Below are positions 61,336 through 64,000 of a stretch of DNA of 64,000 nt, one piece after another. The stretch is from contig NZ_DAHUXJ010000015.1 in assembly GCF_027307225.1 (NCBI RefSeq), positions 1 to 64,000 of the forward strand, written 5' to 3'. A program made the translations under genes and the position numbers. Positions within the stretch are counted from its first letter, which is position 1. Each line of letters starts with the position of its first letter. The notes below the pieces were generated by a model, which was not told the DNA's origin, did no database searches, and was given only the letters and a program-made list of their open reading frames with translations. The stretch comes from Bradyrhizobium sp. GTDB lineage: Bacteria; Pseudomonadota; Alphaproteobacteria; Rhizobiales; Xanthobacteraceae.

Positions 61336-61629
61336 CTATTCTGCCCGGCGGCGGATTGCCTGAGCGATTCGCAAGAGCAGCACAATAGATACATTGCCCC
61401 TGCCCGCTTCGATCTGCGCGAGATAGCGCTCGGAAATGCCCGATCAGCGCGCGAGCTCTCGGCGTGACATCTCGCGGAGCGCGCGTATGCCTCGCAGGCG
61501 GCCGCCAAGTTGGATGAGAAATTCGCTTTCCTCGAACGAGAGCGGCGTTCCGGCAGCCGAGGCGGCGCAGGTCAGACCGGCTGCGGGCTTTCCGACGCGG
61601 AACCGTGCTTCTTTTTGGATCACACTCAT
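61336..61629 (-). pseudogene. Truncated XRE-type HTH regulator (BoxR/BzdR-like N-terminus) with in-frame TGA
   Basis: FLIQLGGRLRGIRALREMSRRELAR*SGISERYLAQIEAGRGNVSIVLLLRIAQAIRRRAE*; the continuation is in frame across the TGA at 61444-61446. Confidence 0.65.
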
Positions 61630-61772
61630 TTCGGAATAATTGGTCAACGCAAGCGATCGCTCTTTGAGTGGATAGGCGTCTACCGATGGAGAACCCTGCC
61701 CGCTATCCGGTCCGAGCCGCACGCGGGATCTGCAACGGCCTTTTCCGCGGACGGATCGGCTCTCGGTCGCCA

Positions 61773-62048
61773 TCAGGGATATTTCGATCCAAAGCAAAGC
61801 GGGCAGTGATGGTCGGCGGCTTCGCCGAGTTGTCTTTTGAACTCCCTCCTCAGAGCCTGCCCGCTCCATGGCCTGCCGTTGCTTCTGCGCAGGTTCTTCG
61901 CGCGCAGAAAGGCATGGGTTTCAGCGGCATCGTCGCCTACACGCACGACAACGTTCAGGTGGAAGGGGCATACCGCTACCGCGTGGGTCGTATCAAGCGC
62001 GTAGCGGACAGCCGAATTCAGGTCTTCCGAGTGATTCTGCTCGGACAT
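61773..62048 (-). CDS. Uncharacterised protein, VCPF/GRPW family copy 2
   Basis: VRYALDTTHAVAVCPF...SNGRPWSGQALRREFKRQLGEAADHHCPLC; paralog of 17425-17661. Confidence 0.65.
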   Translation of the reverse strand: MSEQNHSEDLNSAVRYALDTTHAVAVCPFHLNVVVRVGDDAAETHAFLRAKNLRRSNGRPWSGQALRREFKRQLGEAADHHCPLCFGSKYP

Positions 62049-62069
62049 GTCGGCCTCCTGACGGCAACC

Positions 62070-62459
62070 TCAAAGCGAATTGATCGTGGGACCGTTTGGG
62101 CAATATTCCTTGTACGTCCGCCGGGAAGTCGCTGCACGGAGGTCTCGGTCGCACCTTGCTTTCGCGGGGCACAAAGCGCACACGCGCTGCATGTCGCGCA
62201 TCACGGCCGGCTCGGCCCGGGAAATCACCCCGTCCTCGATCCCGAGAGCGTCGAGGAGTCTACCGAGGTTTGCGGTTCGGCGTTCCCCCGCTTTTGCCAA
62301 TAATTCGAGATCGACAGACGAGAGGCATAGATCCCGCGCAATCGCAGAGAATGCCCCGCTGTCGAGGCCAGCCAGATCCCGCAGATCTCGACGGTGTCTG
62401 CGCCATACCGTAAGTTTATCGACGGCCGTGCGGATGGCCAAGTTTGAACGGGATGTCAT
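62070..62459 (-). CDS. DUF6455-like four-Cys protein (copy D)
   Basis: RDMQRVCALCPAKARCDRDLRAATSRRTYKEYCPNGPTINSL. Confidence 0.7.
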   Translation of the reverse strand: MTSRSNLAIRTAVDKLTVWRRHRRDLRDLAGLDSGAFSAIARDLCLSSVDLELLAKAGERRTANLGRLLDALGIEDGVISRAEPAVMRDMQRVCALCPAKARCDRDLRAATSRRTYKEYCPNGPTINSL

Positions 62460-62619
62460 CGCGCGCTCCACGTTTTTGGAAACTCCACGATAGCCCCGCT
62501 CAGAAGCCGCTCGTTGCGCCACCGCAAACGCATTTCAGTCTAGGTTGGAGGAACCAGGGGGCACCCTCGTCACGGGCTCCGTCCGCGGCCGGTCGGCGGC
62601 CTCTTATTGCCGTTTTCAC

Positions 62620-63465
62620 TCACTCGATAAGAATCGGAGCGGCGACATCGATCCTGTCGTCCGTCTTCATGTCGATGCCGAGCGACAGGGACCATTTTCC
62701 GCTCGAGCCGGCCGTCATCCGGACGCGCCAGGTATAGGCCCCGACCCGCTCGGCTTTCCCGGTTACGGGCGCAATGCCTTTGTCCGGATTGGCCAGCGTC
62801 ACCGACAGCGCATCGACCGTCAGAGGCTTCTCATCGCCGTCCTCTAGCTTCACCACGATCTCGACCGGGCCGCTGCGGCCGGGCGTAACGGTCACGTCGG
62901 CCATCACCCGCGTTCCGCAGATGTGCGTGAAGAACGGCTCGTCAGCCGAAGCGAGTTTCGCCGGTGATGCGGCTGAAGCCGAAGGCTCGGTCGACGCGAT
63001 CTGCAATCTCGGGCCTTTGGCGCCGACGGGACCGACTTCGAAGTCGGTGTCAATCCTGCCAGCGCGCTCGAAATTCAGCGAGACCGGGATGCGCTGACCT
63101 TCCTCGAAAGGCGCAGCAAGGCCGATGAACATGATGTGGTGGGCGCCCGGTGCGAGCGTCACCATAGCTTCAGGCGGGATCGTCAGACCAACGTCGAGAG
63201 GACGCATGGTCATGATGCCATCCTGTGTGGACACCTGGTGGATCTCGACCTTGGTCGCGGCCGTACTCGATGCCGAAAGGAGACGGTCAGGCTCGGTGCC
63301 GCGGTTTTCGATGGTGAGATAGCCACCAGCCACTTTCGCGCCTTTGGGAGTGGCGCGGCTCCAGGCTTGGGCTACCGAAAGGTCACGGGCTACGGCCGGC
63401 GTGACGCCGAGAAGGATTCCGAAAGCAGCGGCGATCATTGCAACTTTTCCCAAACGATTAAACAT
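62620..63465 (-). CDS. PCu(A)C copper chaperone with extra C-terminal beta domain
   Basis: Signal peptide; ARDLSVAQAWSRATPKGAKVAGGYLTIENRG; H-M motif region (HQVSTQDGIMTMRPLD...GAHHIMFIGL); C-terminal VTPGRSGPVEIVVKLEDGDEKPLTVDALSVTLANPDKG. Confidence 0.85.
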   Translation of the reverse strand: MFNRLGKVAMIAAAFGILLGVTPAVARDLSVAQAWSRATPKGAKVAGGYLTIENRGTEPDRLLSASSTAATKVEIHQVSTQDGIMTMRPLDVGLTIPPEAMVTLAPGAHHIMFIGLAAPFEEGQRIPVSLNFERAGRIDTDFEVGPVGAKGPRLQIASTEPSASAASPAKLASADEPFFTHICGTRVMADVTVTPGRSGPVEIVVKLEDGDEKPLTVDALSVTLANPDKGIAPVTGKAERVGAYTWRVRMTAGSSGKWSLSLGIDMKTDDRIDVAAPILIE

Positions 63466-63595
63466 GGCCTAAGCTCTCCGATCATGCTGGCCGGAACGAG
63501 CGGGAGGTCTCACCGGCGCCTGCTTCGCAAATGTCCCATCTATGCGCCCTTCCGACGTTGCTGGGGCGCAAACTTCGAGCGCGAAAAAGTCCTAC

Positions 63596-64000
63596 CTATC
63601 GGTCGACGAATCTGTCCCTTGCAGCAAGGACGGTGGCGCCGGTTTCGTCCCGTGCCGTGAACACGACATCACCTTGCGCGAGCGCGGGCGCCGTGAGCGT
63701 GACCCGCAGCGACTCTGAGCTATCGGGAGCTACCTCAATCGGCGCCACGCCGTCGTTACCGATGACGGCCATCCTGGCGTCGACGTCGGTAATGGACAGC
63801 GTGTACGAATGAGGGCTCGACGACTTGTTGAGCAGCTTTACAGTGTAGGCATTGCGCAGCAAGCCGTCGGACAGCCGCACGGCGACGGGATCCCGATCGT
63901 GCTGGACCGAAAGCGTGGCTGTCGTTTTGGTCGCGAAGGCGACCGTGATCGTGCCGGCAAGAGCCAGGCATGCGGCCGTCAGGCCGATGGTCTTCGGCCG
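63596..64000 (-). CDS. C-terminal part of a second FixG/CcoG-like protein, truncated by window edge
   Basis: TTATLSVQHDRDPVAVRLSDGLLRNAYTVKLLNKSSSPHSYTLSITDVDARMAVIG parallels intact FixG (LLDLNVLHDRNPVAVRLSDGSIRNGYTLRFLNKRGFDRVIAIDIDG). Confidence 0.85.
   Translation of the reverse strand, partial: RPKTIGLTAACLALAGTITVAFATKTTATLSVQHDRDPVAVRLSDGLLRNAYTVKLLNKSSSPHSYTLSITDVDARMAVIGNDGVAPIEVAPDSSESLRVTLTAPALAQGDVVFTARDETGATVLAARDRFVDR

Overview
This 64 kb window looks like an alphaproteobacterial (Bradyrhizobiaceae-like) microaerobic/denitrification island. Recognisable modules are: PHB synthase and a PhaB-type reductase; an MgtA-type Mg2+ ATPase; a FixK-type regulator; phosphoketolase and acetate kinase; cytochrome b561; a nosRZDFYLX cluster plus cytochrome c2; a P1B-5 metal ATPase with a C-terminal hemerythrin-like domain; diheme cytochromes c; fixNOQP, fixGHIS, hemN and fixLJ; adk, acs, DUF779 and an aldehyde dehydrogenase; and a PCu(A)C protein next to a second fixG-like gene cut by the window edge. 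Three themes stand out. (1) About 15 perfect TTGA-N6-TCAA (FNR/FixK) boxes, plus several one-mismatch versions, sit mostly 45-70 nt upstream of start codons. They link many small uncharacterised genes to the same regulon. (2) There are several uncharacterised paralog families: four copies of a four-Cys protein (DUF6455-like), three copies of a W-x-x-I-x-x-A-P-x-D small protein, and a VCPF/GRPW pair. (3) Many genes carry lesions: an in-frame TGA in nosY, TAG and frameshift lesions in two cytochromes c, a frameshift in acs, a collapsed fixI-fixS remnant, a decayed FixJ-like regulator, and an IS5-family insertion that appears to separate an FNR box from its target ORF. All calls come from reading the sequence and the supplied ORF track; no database search was run.
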